A DNA stretch of 64,000 bases. Source: Halieaceae bacterium. GTDB lineage: Bacteria; Pseudomonadota; Gammaproteobacteria; Pseudomonadales; Halieaceae. Location of the stretch: contig JANQIO010000061.1 in assembly GCA_028282105.1 (NCBI GenBank), positions 1 to 64,000 of the forward strand, given 5' to 3'. A model generated the notes under the pieces. That model worked only from the letters and a program-made list of their open reading frames with translations. It did not search any database and was not told the DNA's origin. How positions within the stretch are numbered: the first letter of the stretch is position 1; every line of letters begins with the position of its first letter. Shown in pieces: positions 25,021-33,590 of this stretch. Both the position numbers and the translations under genes were made by a program.

Positions 25021-25617
25021 GTGTCCCCGGCTGATGTCGCCGCCATCGTCACGCTGACCCTGGCGGGTTTTGTGGCGACCAATATCGACAACCTGCTGCT
25101 ACTGGTGGCGCTGCTGGCCACCAGCCGCAGTCGCTGGCCGGTGCTGGCCGGCTACGGGGCGGCGACGACGACGGTGCTGGCGTTGTGCCTGGTCGGCGCG
25201 GCGCTGGGGAGCCTGATACGACCCGACTGGGTGGGTTTCCTGGGTATTGTCCCGGTGATCATGGGCCTGCAGCTGGGCTGGCGTGGCTGGCGGCAGCGGC
25301 ATACCCAGCAGGCATCGCCGCCCGCGCCCGCCCGGGGTGCGGCCGGCGCTGCTTTCCTGCTGACCCTGTCCAACAGCGGCGACAGCATTGCCCTGTTCCT
25401 GCCGCTGCTGGCGGAAACCGAGCGCGAATCGGTGATGCTGCTGTTGGCCCTTTACCTGGGCCTGGTGCTGGCCTGGGCCTGGTTTGCCCGCTTTGTGGCG
25501 GCCCGGCGACTGCTGGCCGCGACGCTGGCGCTACACAGCCGCTGGCTGTTGCCCTGCGTCATGATTGCGGCGGGCGGCTATGTGTTGCTGGATACGACCA
25601 CGGACACCCTGAAGTAG
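25021..25617 (+). CDS. CadD-family cadmium resistance transporter-like protein
   Basis: A 198-residue inner-membrane protein with five to six hydrophobic helices. The N-terminal signature GFVATNIDNLLLLVAL and the later internal LTLSNSGDSIALFLPLL segment carry Asn/Asp motifs in membrane helices, as in CadD/LysE-like cation exporters. The GTG at 25021 is chosen because GGGAG lies 6 bases upstream and the protein then begins as family members do. The ORF-track start at 24955 lacks a ribosome site and would absorb a perfect inverted repeat. Export of Cd2+ or a related ion is suggested by family, not proven. It converges on the DUF4136 gene. Confidence 0.78.
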   Translation: MSPADVAAIVTLTLAGFVATNIDNLLLLVALLATSRSRWPVLAGYGAATTTVLALCLVGAALGSLIRPDWVGFLGIVPVIMGLQLGWRGWRQRHTQQASPPAPARGAAGAAFLLTLSNSGDSIALFLPLLAETERESVMLLLALYLGLVLAWAWFARFVAARRLLAATLALHSRWLLPCVMIAAGGYVLLDTTTDTLK

Positions 25618-25648
25618 TCCGTGGCCGGGGCAGCTCGTTGGAGACTGT

Positions 25649-26254
25649 CTAGTAGGGTGGGAAGCCCTTGAGAATGTTCGCAGCGGCGGCGTCGTAGTCG
25701 GCCTGATCGCGCTGGTCGTCACCTTTCAGGCGAGACTGGATGACCGAGCGGAATACCGACTGTTTCAAATCGTGGTCGATGATGTCGACAATGAAGGTGC
25801 CCTGGGTGTAGTTGCTGACACTGACGTTGCTGCCGCAGTTCCAGCAGTTGTAGTAGGCCGAGCGGCTATAGCCGCGATAGCCGCCGTAGTAACCGCCATA
25901 GGTGGGCCCGGTGTTGTAGGTGCGTACGTCAGTTTTCTCCTGGGCAACAAGGTGCCAGCTAAGCAGGGCGTCTGCCTGCTTGGGGTCCTCGACGTACTTG
26001 AATCCCTTGAGTTCCATGGCGCGCTCCAGCGCCAGGTCGATGCGGTTGGACACCATGTCGCTGATGAACACCTTGGGGCTATTGCCGGAACTACCACCCG
26101 ACTGGGGCAGGAAAGAGAAGGTCTTGATCTTGCGGAAGTCGTAATCCGCACGGTAGTCGGTTTTCGGCTCCGGCGGCGAGCTGGCGCAGCCCACGACTAC
26201 TGTCGCGGCCAGGGCGATCAGGAATTTCAGCAATAGTCGAGCGGGAAGGTGCAT
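25649..26254 (-). CDS. DUF4136-like lipoprotein
   Basis: A 201-residue lipoprotein. The start at 26254 gives a basic N-terminus, a hydrophobic helix and the lipobox VVGCA (Cys near 23). The mature part begins with TDYRADYDFRKIKTFSFLP, the opening of DUF4136 proteins, then a helical region and a glycine/tyrosine-rich insert (YGGYYGGYRGY). It ends with the family's 'LKQSVFRS...ANILKGFPP' style C-terminus. Function of the family is unknown. The ORF track starts at 26299; the shorter start has GAGAG upstream. It follows the MgtE gene by 63 bases on the same strand. Confidence 0.8.
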   Translation of the reverse strand: MHLPARLLLKFLIALAATVVVGCASSPPEPKTDYRADYDFRKIKTFSFLPQSGGSSGNSPKVFISDMVSNRIDLALERAMELKGFKYVEDPKQADALLSWHLVAQEKTDVRTYNTGPTYGGYYGGYRGYSRSAYYNCWNCGSNVSVSNYTQGTFIVDIIDHDLKQSVFRSVIQSRLKGDDQRDQADYDAAAANILKGFPPY

Positions 26255-26317
26255 GAGGTCTCTCCAAAGTGTTCGCCAACAGTGTAGTCGAAAAGCCATG
26301 TCTCGTGACCCGCTGCT

Positions 26318-27637
26318 TTACAGGTACAGCAGGTCCGCCACCATAAAGTAGAAAAGGATGCCGATGACATCGGCGCTTACCGTAATAAAAGGTCCGGTAG
26401 ACACCGCCGGGTCGATCTTCAGCCGGTGCAGCAGCAGTGGCATGGTGGCGCCGATCAGGGTAGCAATGGCCAGCACCCCCAGCAGCGAAGCGCCCAGGGT
26501 CATAAACAGGCGCAGACCCGCATCCAGCCGGTTGGGCGCGAGCCACTGCACGGCCAGGAAGAACAGGCCCAGCATCAGGGAAATGGCCAGCCCGTTCAGC
26601 AGCGCGACCCGGAACTCGCGAAACAGGCGCGACAGTACCCGGTCGCCCAGCACGCCGGTGGCCAGGCCCTGCACGGTCACCGTTGAACTCTGGATGCCGG
26701 CACTGCCGGCGGTGGCGGCAATCAGCGGTATAAAGGCAGCGAGAATGGCGGCCTGCTGCAAAGCGTCTTCAAACTCCATGATGACCGCGGCGCCCAGCAC
26801 CGAACCGACCATGCCTACCGCCAGCCAGGGCAAGCGGCTGTAGACCATGCGCAGGGTGGAGTCGCCGCGGCTGACGTCGGCGGACAGGCCGCTCATGCGC
26901 TGCAGGTCTTCGGTGGACTCCTGTTTGAGCACCGAGATAGCGTCTTCGCTGGTGATTTGCCCCAGCAGCCGCCCCTCTTCATCGACCACGGGTAACTGGC
27001 GCAGGTCGTAGCGTTCCACCATGTGGGCGGCCTGCTCCTGGTCGGTGTCCGGGCTTACCGACGGTGGGTCGCGTTCCGCCAGTTCTTCCAGCAGGCTGGT
27101 CTGGGGTGCGATCAGCAACTGCGCCAGGCTAACGTAGCCAGACAGACGACCCTCGTCATCCACTACCCAGAGGTCGTGGTTCTGGTCCACCTCCGCGGCG
27201 TGTTTGCGCAGGTAGTCGCCGGCCTCGGCGACAGAATCTGACAGGGCGGCTACCAGCAGGTGGGTATCCATGATGCCGCCGGCGGAATCCGCCGGGTAAC
27301 TCAGCAGTTGTTCGACTTCCTCCGCCCGGCTCAGTCCTTCCAGCAGGCTGTCGCCCTCGGCGCGGGGCAGGTCGGCAATCAGGTCGGCGGCTTCGTCGGT
27401 ATCGAGCAGCTCCAGCAGGTACTTCAGGAACACCGGGTCGTGTTCGGCGGCCAGCACGCGCTTGCGGAAGTCCCCTTCCAGGCGGTGCAGGGCCAGCGCC
27501 GCATTCTCGGCGGGGAGGCGCTTCAGGCAGTCCCAGACCTCGTCGACGTCGAGGTCACGCAGGGCCATGGCGATATCGCCAGGCTTGCTGGTATCCAGCA
27601 GCGTGATGTCGAGAATCTTGAAGTCAGTGGCGCTCAT
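26318..27637 (-). CDS. mgtE: MgtE-family magnesium transporter
   Basis: A 439-residue Mg2+ channel. The N-terminal superhelical MgtE_N domain (about 20-130) is followed by two CBS domains (about 135-255; MDTHLLVAAL... and LRQLPVVDEEGRLLGQI). Five transmembrane helices run from about residue 280 to the end. The Asp that lines the pore in Thermus MgtE is present in SADVIG near the C-terminus. The loop usually reading GGNAGTQ is here ATAGSAGIQ, a mild departure. Known MgtE channels close when the N and CBS domains bind Mg2+, so regulation is expected at protein level. Overall length is normal. Confidence 0.93.
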   Translation of the reverse strand: MSATDFKILDITLLDTSKPGDIAMALRDLDVDEVWDCLKRLPAENAALALHRLEGDFRKRVLAAEHDPVFLKYLLELLDTDEAADLIADLPRAEGDSLLEGLSRAEEVEQLLSYPADSAGGIMDTHLLVAALSDSVAEAGDYLRKHAAEVDQNHDLWVVDDEGRLSGYVSLAQLLIAPQTSLLEELAERDPPSVSPDTDQEQAAHMVERYDLRQLPVVDEEGRLLGQITSEDAISVLKQESTEDLQRMSGLSADVSRGDSTLRMVYSRLPWLAVGMVGSVLGAAVIMEFEDALQQAAILAAFIPLIAATAGSAGIQSSTVTVQGLATGVLGDRVLSRLFREFRVALLNGLAISLMLGLFFLAVQWLAPNRLDAGLRLFMTLGASLLGVLAIATLIGATMPLLLHRLKIDPAVSTGPFITVSADVIGILFYFMVADLLYL

Positions 27638-27702
27638 ACGCAGCCCTTTGATCAGCTGGCGCTATTTCACCACAAAGCGCTGACTTGTGCTGTGTTGGTG
27701 GC

Positions 27703-27775
27703 GCGCGGGCAGCGGCGCACGGCTAGTGCTGCGCGGGTAGCGGCGCACGGCTAGTGCCGCGCTGGCAGCGGCGCT
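27703..27775. repeat. 28-bp tandem repeat between mgtE and TonB receptor genes
   Basis: Two and a half copies of a GC-rich 28-base unit with core GGCAGCGGCGCACGGCTAGTGC. Copies one and two differ at one or two positions; the third is cut short at the stop codon of the TonB-dependent receptor. The array makes up half of the 137-base gap. It has no strong hairpin with a T tract. Confidence 0.65.
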
Positions 27776-29673
27776 TACCGCGGCGACTGTTGCCAGGCCA
27801 GGGTGATACCCAGGCTGCGCTCCGGCGCCTCCGTGGCAAGGCGGTCACTGCCGAGGCGGAAACTGTCGTCCAGCAGGTTGCGGCCCCACAGCTCCAGTCG
27901 CAGGCCTCTCCCCAGGTCGCGGCTGAGGCTGGCGCGCAGCAGGCTGGCGCTGTCGAGGCCCACCTCACCGGGGGCGACGTCGTTCTCGGAGAAACGGTAT
28001 TCAAAACGCAGGGCGCCGGCCCAGGCGCCCTGCTGGCCGCGCAGGGCGAGGAAAGCGCTGGGTGCTACCGCGTCGGCCAGCGCAGTGCCATCGTCGTCTT
28101 CCGCCTCCAGCAGTTGCCCGCCCAGGTCCAGGTTCCAGCCGTCGTGCAGCGTAATGCTGCCGGCGGCTTCCAGCCCGACGATCTCGCCCTCGGTCAGGTT
28201 GAGAAAGGTCTGCAACTGGTCGCTGACATCTACCCGCTCGATGTAGTCGTCGATACGCATGCCCCAAAGGTGCACCTCGAACTGGCCGCTTTCCCCCTGC
28301 CATTGCAGGCCCAGGTCCAGGCCCAGGGTGTCCTCCGGGTCCAGGCGGGGGTTGCCCCGCACCTGGCCGCGACCGGTGGTGCCGGAGAAGTAGCGCTCCG
28401 ACAGGCCGGCAAAACGCGTGCCCTGTGCCAGCTCCAGGCTCCACAGCCAGCGTTCGCCGACCTGCCAGTCGGCGCGCAGGAAACCCGACAGAGCGCTGTC
28501 ATCCACGGCCGCCTGGCCATCGGCCTGCTGGTCCTGCCAGGCCCAGCGCAGGCCGGCGGCAAGACCGACAGCGCCGAACTGGCGATAGGCGTCGGCGAAC
28601 AGGTCGAGGCCGTCCTGTTCAGCGTCCAGCGTCTGTTGTGTCAGGATGTCACCGCTGTCCAGCGAGGTCTCGCGCTCACGGGATTCCACGTTGCGGCGCC
28701 CGAAGTATTCAAGGCCCCAGTTGAAGTCGACGTCGGCAAACTCGCGCTGGTTGACCACGCGTAGCCCCCAGTCCAGCGACTCACTGGCCACATCGTTGAT
28801 ACGTTCGCCCGGCCGTTCCACCCGGGTGTCCAGCTCCTGGTAGTGGTAGTAAACGCTGGCGTCCCAGTCTGTCGCCAGCGCCATGGACAGCTCTCCCAGC
28901 CAGTGCCGCTCCTGGGGGTAGTCGGTGATCTGTGCCGGGTAGCGGCTGTTCGACTTGCCGATATCGCGGCCTTCGCTGATCAGCTGTTCGAATTCCGCCT
29001 CCCGGCCGCCCACTTCAAAGCGCCCGGTCAGCTGCAGGTTGTACTGCTCGAATTCGCTGTTGAGGGAGTCACCGCTGGCGCTATTCGAATCATCGGCACC
29101 GCGCCGGCTGAGCGCCAGGGTCCACTGTTCATTACCCGCGGCGAGGTACTGCAGATTCTCATTGCCTTCACTGCCCCACTGCAGCTGCCACTCGACGCCC
29201 TGGGGCCGGTAGGGCGACAGCTGTAACACGCCGCCACCGGCGCCGTTGCCGTAGTAGACCGAGGACGGCCCGCGCAGTACTTCAAGGCTGCCGAGCATCA
29301 CCGGGTCGATAAACGACGAGGCGGTGCCGGCGCGACGATCGCTGAGGATGGGCAGGTTGCTCCAGAAGTTGGCTACCTGCTGGCCGGAGATGCCGCGGAT
29401 GCTGACTGTCTGCAGCAGGCCGCCCTGGCCGGCCAGGGCAATCGATGGTTGCAACTGGGCGAGATCGGCGAGGCTCAGTACCGGCGCCGGCTGTTGTCGC
29501 GGCGATAGCGGTGCTGTCAGCAGTGAATCGACATTGGTCCAGGCGCCCCGTGCTTCCCGCGCCCGTACCGTGATGTGCTCCAGGGCCGGCGGTTCAGCCG
29601 CCGCGGGCAGGGCGGCCAGCAGTGCGAGCAGGCAGGGCAGTGGACGGAGCGGGCGGTACATCGTTGAGGGCAT
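27775..29673 (-). CDS. TonB-dependent outer-membrane receptor
   Basis: A 632-residue receptor. A signal peptide (ending LPAAA-EPP) precedes a TonB-box-like LEHITVRAR, a plug domain (about 40-150; SIRGISGQQVANFW, VLRGPSSVYYGNGAGGGVLQLSP) and a 22-strand barrel ending LGITLAWQQSPR. Such receptors import iron chelates, cobalamin or other scarce ligands with energy from TonB-ExbBD. No siderophore or metal gene adjoins it, so the ligand is unknown. The terminal residue is not aromatic. The first ATG (29673) sits right after GGGGA; the in-frame ATG at 29661 would put that site 12 bases away, so the exact start is unsure. Confidence 0.9.
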   Translation of the reverse strand: MPSTMYRPLRPLPCLLALLAALPAAAEPPALEHITVRAREARGAWTNVDSLLTAPLSPRQQPAPVLSLADLAQLQPSIALAGQGGLLQTVSIRGISGQQVANFWSNLPILSDRRAGTASSFIDPVMLGSLEVLRGPSSVYYGNGAGGGVLQLSPYRPQGVEWQLQWGSEGNENLQYLAAGNEQWTLALSRRGADDSNSASGDSLNSEFEQYNLQLTGRFEVGGREAEFEQLISEGRDIGKSNSRYPAQITDYPQERHWLGELSMALATDWDASVYYHYQELDTRVERPGERINDVASESLDWGLRVVNQREFADVDFNWGLEYFGRRNVESRERETSLDSGDILTQQTLDAEQDGLDLFADAYRQFGAVGLAAGLRWAWQDQQADGQAAVDDSALSGFLRADWQVGERWLWSLELAQGTRFAGLSERYFSGTTGRGQVRGNPRLDPEDTLGLDLGLQWQGESGQFEVHLWGMRIDDYIERVDVSDQLQTFLNLTEGEIVGLEAAGSITLHDGWNLDLGGQLLEAEDDDGTALADAVAPSAFLALRGQQGAWAGALRFEYRFSENDVAPGEVGLDSASLLRASLSRDLGRGLRLELWGRNLLDDSFRLGSDRLATEAPERSLGITLAWQQSPR

Positions 29674-29753
29674 TCCCCGGCGCTAGGCCAATGGCTGTGT
29701 CACAGAGGCGGCGCATCATACAGGATGCGGCCACGGCGCGGCGAACCGCAAAG

Positions 29754-29768
29754 GTTGCATAATGCAAC
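29754..29768. promoter_or_regulatory. Inverted repeat GTTGCAT-A-ATGCAAC upstream of the molybdopterin oxidoreductase
   Basis: A 15-base near-perfect palindrome, followed within 30 bases by further GTTG/CAAC words (GTTGTTAG, GTTGTCAAC). It lies 46 bases before the ATG of the oxidoreductase gene, a likely promoter zone in the 140-base divergent gap with the TonB receptor. It resembles TetR-family operators. Confidence 0.45.
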
Positions 29769-29814
29769 TTTAGTTGTTAGCGTTGTCAACAATCTGATTT
29801 CGCCGGAGGCTCCC

Positions 29815-32043
29815 ATGTCTGAATGGAAAACCAGCGCCTGCATCCTCTGTGAGTGCAATTGCGGCATCAAAGTTCAAACCGGCGGGGAGGGCGATCGCGA
29901 GATCGTCCGCATTCGCGGCGACGAGGACCATCCCGCCTCCCAGGGTTATCTGTGCCAGAAGGCCTCTGGACTCAATCACTACCAGAACGGCACCGACCGC
30001 CTGCTGGCGCCGCTGCGCCGCCGCGAGGATGGCAGCTTCGAGGAAATCGACTGGGATACCGCCATCCGCGAAGTCGCGGAAAAGCTGGCCGCGGTGCGGG
30101 ATACCCATGGCGGTGACAAGATCTTCTACTACGGCGGCGGGGGTCAGGGTAACCACCTGCCGGGCGCCTATTCCGGAGCCACCCGCAAGGTGCTGGGCAA
30201 TGCCTACCGCTCCAGCGCGCTGGCCCAGGAGAAGACCGGCGAGTTCTGGGTTAACGGCCAGATGTTCAATACCCATGTCCGCGGCGACTTCGAGCACTGT
30301 GATGTGGCGGTGTTTGTCGGCAAGAACCCCTGGCATTCCCATGGTCTGCCCCGCGCCCGCGCCTGGCTGCGCGAGTTCAGCAAGGACCCGGGTAAGACCA
30401 TGATTGTCATCGACCCCGTCGTCAGCGAAACCGCGAAGCTGGCCGAGATTCACCTGCAGGTAAAGCCCGGCACCGACGCCTGGCTGCTGTCGGCCATGGT
30501 CGCCATGCTGTTGCAGCAGGAGAAGCACCAGGCCGAGTGGTTGGCCCAGCACACCCAGGGATTTGAAGAGATTCGCGCCGCCTTCAAGGATATTCCGGTG
30601 GAGGAGTACCTGGCCCATGCCGGCGTCCCCCTGGCCACGGCGCAGGCGGCAGTGGACGCCATCGCCGGGGCCGAGGGCGCGGCGTTCTTCGAGGACCTGG
30701 GCACCCAGATGAACCGTCACTCCACCCTGGTCAGCTATCTGGAGAAGCTGGTCTGGCTGCTGTGTGGCCATCTGGCCAAGCCCGGCGGCCAGGTCAGCCC
30801 CGCCTACCTCACCAACATCGCCGGCAGCGGCCGCGCCACGCGCAAGAGTCCGGTGGTAGGCGCGCCGATCATTTCCGGCCTGGTGCCCTGCAACGTGATT
30901 GCCGAGGAGATTCTCACCGATCACCCGGACCGCTACCGCGCCATGATTGTCGAGGCCTCGAATCCGGTGCATTCCCTGGCCGACAGCCAGCGCATGGCTG
31001 AGGCGCTGGACAGCCTGGAGTGCGTGGTCGTCATCGACATTGCCATGACAGAGACCGCCCGCCACGCCGACTACGTGCTGCCTGTGGCTACCCAGTACGA
31101 GAAGTGGGAGGCGACCTTCTTCAACTTCGAATTCCCGGACAATTACTTCCACCTGCGCAAGCCATTGTTCGATGCTCCCGCCGGGGTGCTGACCGAGGCG
31201 GAGATTCACGCCCGTCTGGTCGAGGCCCTGGGCGCCATGCCGACAGCCCTCTGCGAGGAACTCACCACGCTGCTGGAGACCGAAGGACGCTCTGCCTACC
31301 GCGACCGCTTTATCGCCGCTCTTGGTGAGGACCCGCAGCTGTCGGCCGTGGCGCCCGCGGTACTGTACCGCACCCTGGGGCCCAGCCTGCCAGAGGGCGC
31401 GGCCATTGGTGCGGTGCTGTGGCCACTGTGCCTGGACCTGGCTATGCGCGACGGCGCCTCGCTGGCGCGGGCGGGCTTTGAGGGCAATCCGCTGGAGGCG
31501 GCCGACGCCCTGTTCGATGCCATTATCAGCCAGCACTCGGGTGTGGTATTCGCCAAGGGCGACTACGCATCGCTGATGGCGCAACTGGACGAGGTGAAGC
31601 TGGTTATCCCCGACCTGCTGGAGGAAGTGGCCGGGCTGGCAGCCGGCCCCGAGCCGCTGACCTCGGAGGACTACCCGTTCCTGCTGATGGCAGGGGAGCG
31701 ACGCGACTACTCGGCCAACGCCATCTACCGGGACGCGGACTGGCGCCGCAAGGATCGAGAGGGCTCGCTGCGCATCTGCAGTGCGGATGCCGACAAGCTG
31801 GGCCTGGATGACGGCGGTGAGGCGCGCATTACCACCCGCCGTGGCAGCGCGGTCACCCGGGTGGAGGTCACTGACCGCATGCAGCCCGGTCATGTCTCGC
31901 TGCCCAACGGCTTTGGCCTCGACAATGTCGACGGCCGGCGCGTGGGTGTGGCGCCCAACGAGTTGACCAGCCTGGACGCCCGCGACCGCTTTGCCGGCAC
32001 GCCCTGGCACAAGATTGTGCCGGCGCAGATCGCCCGCGCCTAG
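29815..32043 (+). CDS. Molybdopterin-dependent oxidoreductase (formate dehydrogenase/nitrate reductase superfamily)
   Basis: A 742-residue cytosolic bis-MGD enzyme. The N-terminal [4Fe-4S] site reads CILCECNC...YLCQKA (Cys 9, 12, 16 and about 45), with the Lys that follows the fourth Cys in electron-transferring members. The molybdopterin oxidoreductase core follows (WDTAIREVAEKLA, FVGKNPWHSHGLPRAR, VIDPVVSETAKLAEIHLQVKPGTDAWLL), then the dinucleotide-binding C-terminal domain (ANAIYRDADWR, VSLPNGFG). No Tat signal is seen. The start at 29815 has GGAGG 5-6 bases upstream; the ORF-track extension is spurious. No electron-transfer partner gene adjoins it. The substrate cannot be assigned. Confidence 0.87.
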   Translation: MSEWKTSACILCECNCGIKVQTGGEGDREIVRIRGDEDHPASQGYLCQKASGLNHYQNGTDRLLAPLRRREDGSFEEIDWDTAIREVAEKLAAVRDTHGGDKIFYYGGGGQGNHLPGAYSGATRKVLGNAYRSSALAQEKTGEFWVNGQMFNTHVRGDFEHCDVAVFVGKNPWHSHGLPRARAWLREFSKDPGKTMIVIDPVVSETAKLAEIHLQVKPGTDAWLLSAMVAMLLQQEKHQAEWLAQHTQGFEEIRAAFKDIPVEEYLAHAGVPLATAQAAVDAIAGAEGAAFFEDLGTQMNRHSTLVSYLEKLVWLLCGHLAKPGGQVSPAYLTNIAGSGRATRKSPVVGAPIISGLVPCNVIAEEILTDHPDRYRAMIVEASNPVHSLADSQRMAEALDSLECVVVIDIAMTETARHADYVLPVATQYEKWEATFFNFEFPDNYFHLRKPLFDAPAGVLTEAEIHARLVEALGAMPTALCEELTTLLETEGRSAYRDRFIAALGEDPQLSAVAPAVLYRTLGPSLPEGAAIGAVLWPLCLDLAMRDGASLARAGFEGNPLEAADALFDAIISQHSGVVFAKGDYASLMAQLDEVKLVIPDLLEEVAGLAAGPEPLTSEDYPFLLMAGERRDYSANAIYRDADWRRKDREGSLRICSADADKLGLDDGGEARITTRRGSAVTRVEVTDRMQPGHVSLPNGFGLDNVDGRRVGVAPNELTSLDARDRFAGTPWHKIVPAQIARA

Positions 32044-32134
32044 CCCGGGGGCGCCAAGCCGGCCGCCCCTGGCCGGCCGCGCCCAGCCAGCCGCGCCGGG
32101 ACATCATCCCACCGACATCGGCTACGCCTTTTGA

Positions 32135-32148
32135 TTGACCCCGATCAA
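32135..32148 (+). promoter_or_regulatory. Fnr/Anr-type box TTGAC-CCCG-ATCAA
   Basis: One mismatch from the Fnr/Anr consensus TTGAT-N4-ATCAA, with the correct 4-base spacer. It lies 36 bases before the ATG (32185) of the WS/DGAT gene in the only gap between it and the oxidoreductase. So close to the start, it could act as a repressor site or serve a short-leader transcript. Confidence 0.5.
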
Positions 32149-32184
32149 GGGCCGTAGCGCTCGTTTCGCGCAACAATGGCGCCC

Positions 32185-33558
32185 ATGAGCGCAGAGAAAC
32201 TGAGTTTCCAGGATGCCGCCTTCCTGCGGCTGGAGTCGGAACAGCGACCTTTCCACGTGGCCGGGCTGATGATCCTCAAGGAGCCCGAGGACAAGCCGCG
32301 GGGTTATTACCGGCGTCTGGCCAGGCACTGTGGCCGGCTCAACGAGCTGTGGCCGCTGTTCAACAAGAAGCTCCAGAACCCCGACACAATGCGCAACCCG
32401 TCCTGGGTAACCGCCGAGGATTACGATCCCGCCTACCACGTCTCGCACTATGCGCTGCCCGCTCCGGGGCGGATGGAAGACCTGCAGGTATTGGTGTCAC
32501 GGGTCCACGAGCGCTGCCTGGACCGGCATCGGCCACTGTGGGAAATCCATGTGATCGAAGGGCTGTCCGGTGGCCGCTTTGCGCTTTACTGCAAGGTGCA
32601 TCACGCCCTGGTGGACGGTGTCGGCGCGCTGCGCATGATCGACACCCTGTTCAGCACCTCGCCGGACGACATGATCGACTTCCGGCGCGCCCGGCCGCGG
32701 GCGCTGGCCCACCACCACAAGCTCAGCCTCGCACGGCAGGTCGGCGCGGTTACCGGGGAGCTGAAAAAGCACTATGCCGCCCTGCCCCAGATGTCGGGCA
32801 TGCTGGCGGGCATGGGCCTGGACAGCCTGCTCGGCAAGCGTGACACGCCGCCGCTGCCCTTCACCGCGCCGCGTACGCTGTTTAACAGCGAGATCGATGG
32901 CCGTCGCCGGGTAGTCACCGCCGAGTTGTCGCTGGCCACCATGCGGCGCGTCGCCGACAGCCAGAACGCGACCATCAACGACGTGCTGCTGGCGGTGTGC
33001 GGCGGCGCCCTGCGGGAGTACCTGAAATCCCAGCAGGCGTTGCCTGGCAGCACCCTGGAAGCGGGCGTGCCTGTATCGATCAAGGCGTCCTCCGCCGAAG
33101 ACGGGAACAAGGTGGGTTTTATCATCGCCCAGCTGTTCACCGAGGAGCCGAAGCCGCTGACCCGGCTCAAGCGCATCATCCGCGTGACCAAAAAAGCCAA
33201 ATCCGACCTGCGCCACCTGTCGCGGACCGCCGCCCAGGATTACGCCAACCTGTTGATGATGCCGACGCTGCTGCTCACCCTGACCGGCCGCGCCGGCCAG
33301 ATTCGACCGCCCATCAACTGCATCGTGTCCAATGTGCCGGGCTCGCGCCAGCGACTCTACCTGGAAGGCGCGCGCCTGGAAGCGATATACCCCCTGTCGG
33401 TGATCTTTGACGGCATGGGGATCAACATCACCGTGGTCAGCTACCTCAAGCGGCTCTGTGTCGCCATTACCAGCTGCCCCACCGAACAGCCCGGCATTGA
33501 AAACCTCGGGCGCCTGATGAAACAGCAGCTGAACGCCCTGGCCGCGGCTATCAAATAG
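32185..33558 (+). CDS. Wax ester synthase/diacylglycerol acyltransferase (WS/DGAT)
   Basis: A 457-residue acyltransferase that joins acyl-CoA to long-chain alcohols or diacylglycerol, making storage wax esters or triacylglycerol. The catalytic motif HHALVDG is present near residue 145, followed by the N-terminal and C-terminal WES_acyltransf domains. NDVLLAVCGGALR and NCIVSNVPGSRQRLY are family hallmarks. It starts with SFQDAAFLRLES as do typical members. The start is uncertain between ATG 32176 and 32185; the second gives the usual N-terminus. Located with acetoacetyl-CoA and CoA-transfer genes, consistent with carbon storage. Confidence 0.92.
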   Translation: MSAEKLSFQDAAFLRLESEQRPFHVAGLMILKEPEDKPRGYYRRLARHCGRLNELWPLFNKKLQNPDTMRNPSWVTAEDYDPAYHVSHYALPAPGRMEDLQVLVSRVHERCLDRHRPLWEIHVIEGLSGGRFALYCKVHHALVDGVGALRMIDTLFSTSPDDMIDFRRARPRALAHHHKLSLARQVGAVTGELKKHYAALPQMSGMLAGMGLDSLLGKRDTPPLPFTAPRTLFNSEIDGRRRVVTAELSLATMRRVADSQNATINDVLLAVCGGALREYLKSQQALPGSTLEAGVPVSIKASSAEDGNKVGFIIAQLFTEEPKPLTRLKRIIRVTKKAKSDLRHLSRTAAQDYANLLMMPTLLLTLTGRAGQIRPPINCIVSNVPGSRQRLYLEGARLEAIYPLSVIFDGMGINITVVSYLKRLCVAITSCPTEQPGIENLGRLMKQQLNALAAAIK

Positions 33559-33590
33559 CGCTGCACTCAAAAAGCCGCAAGGAGAGCTGA

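Noticed and set aside
29770-32010. 746-codon minus-strand ORF opposite the molybdopterin oxidoreductase
   Set aside because: Shadow ORF on the reverse of a GC-rich gene. The plus strand has clear Fe-S and molybdopterin motifs and a good ribosome site; the minus reading is His/Gln/Gly-rich without motifs.
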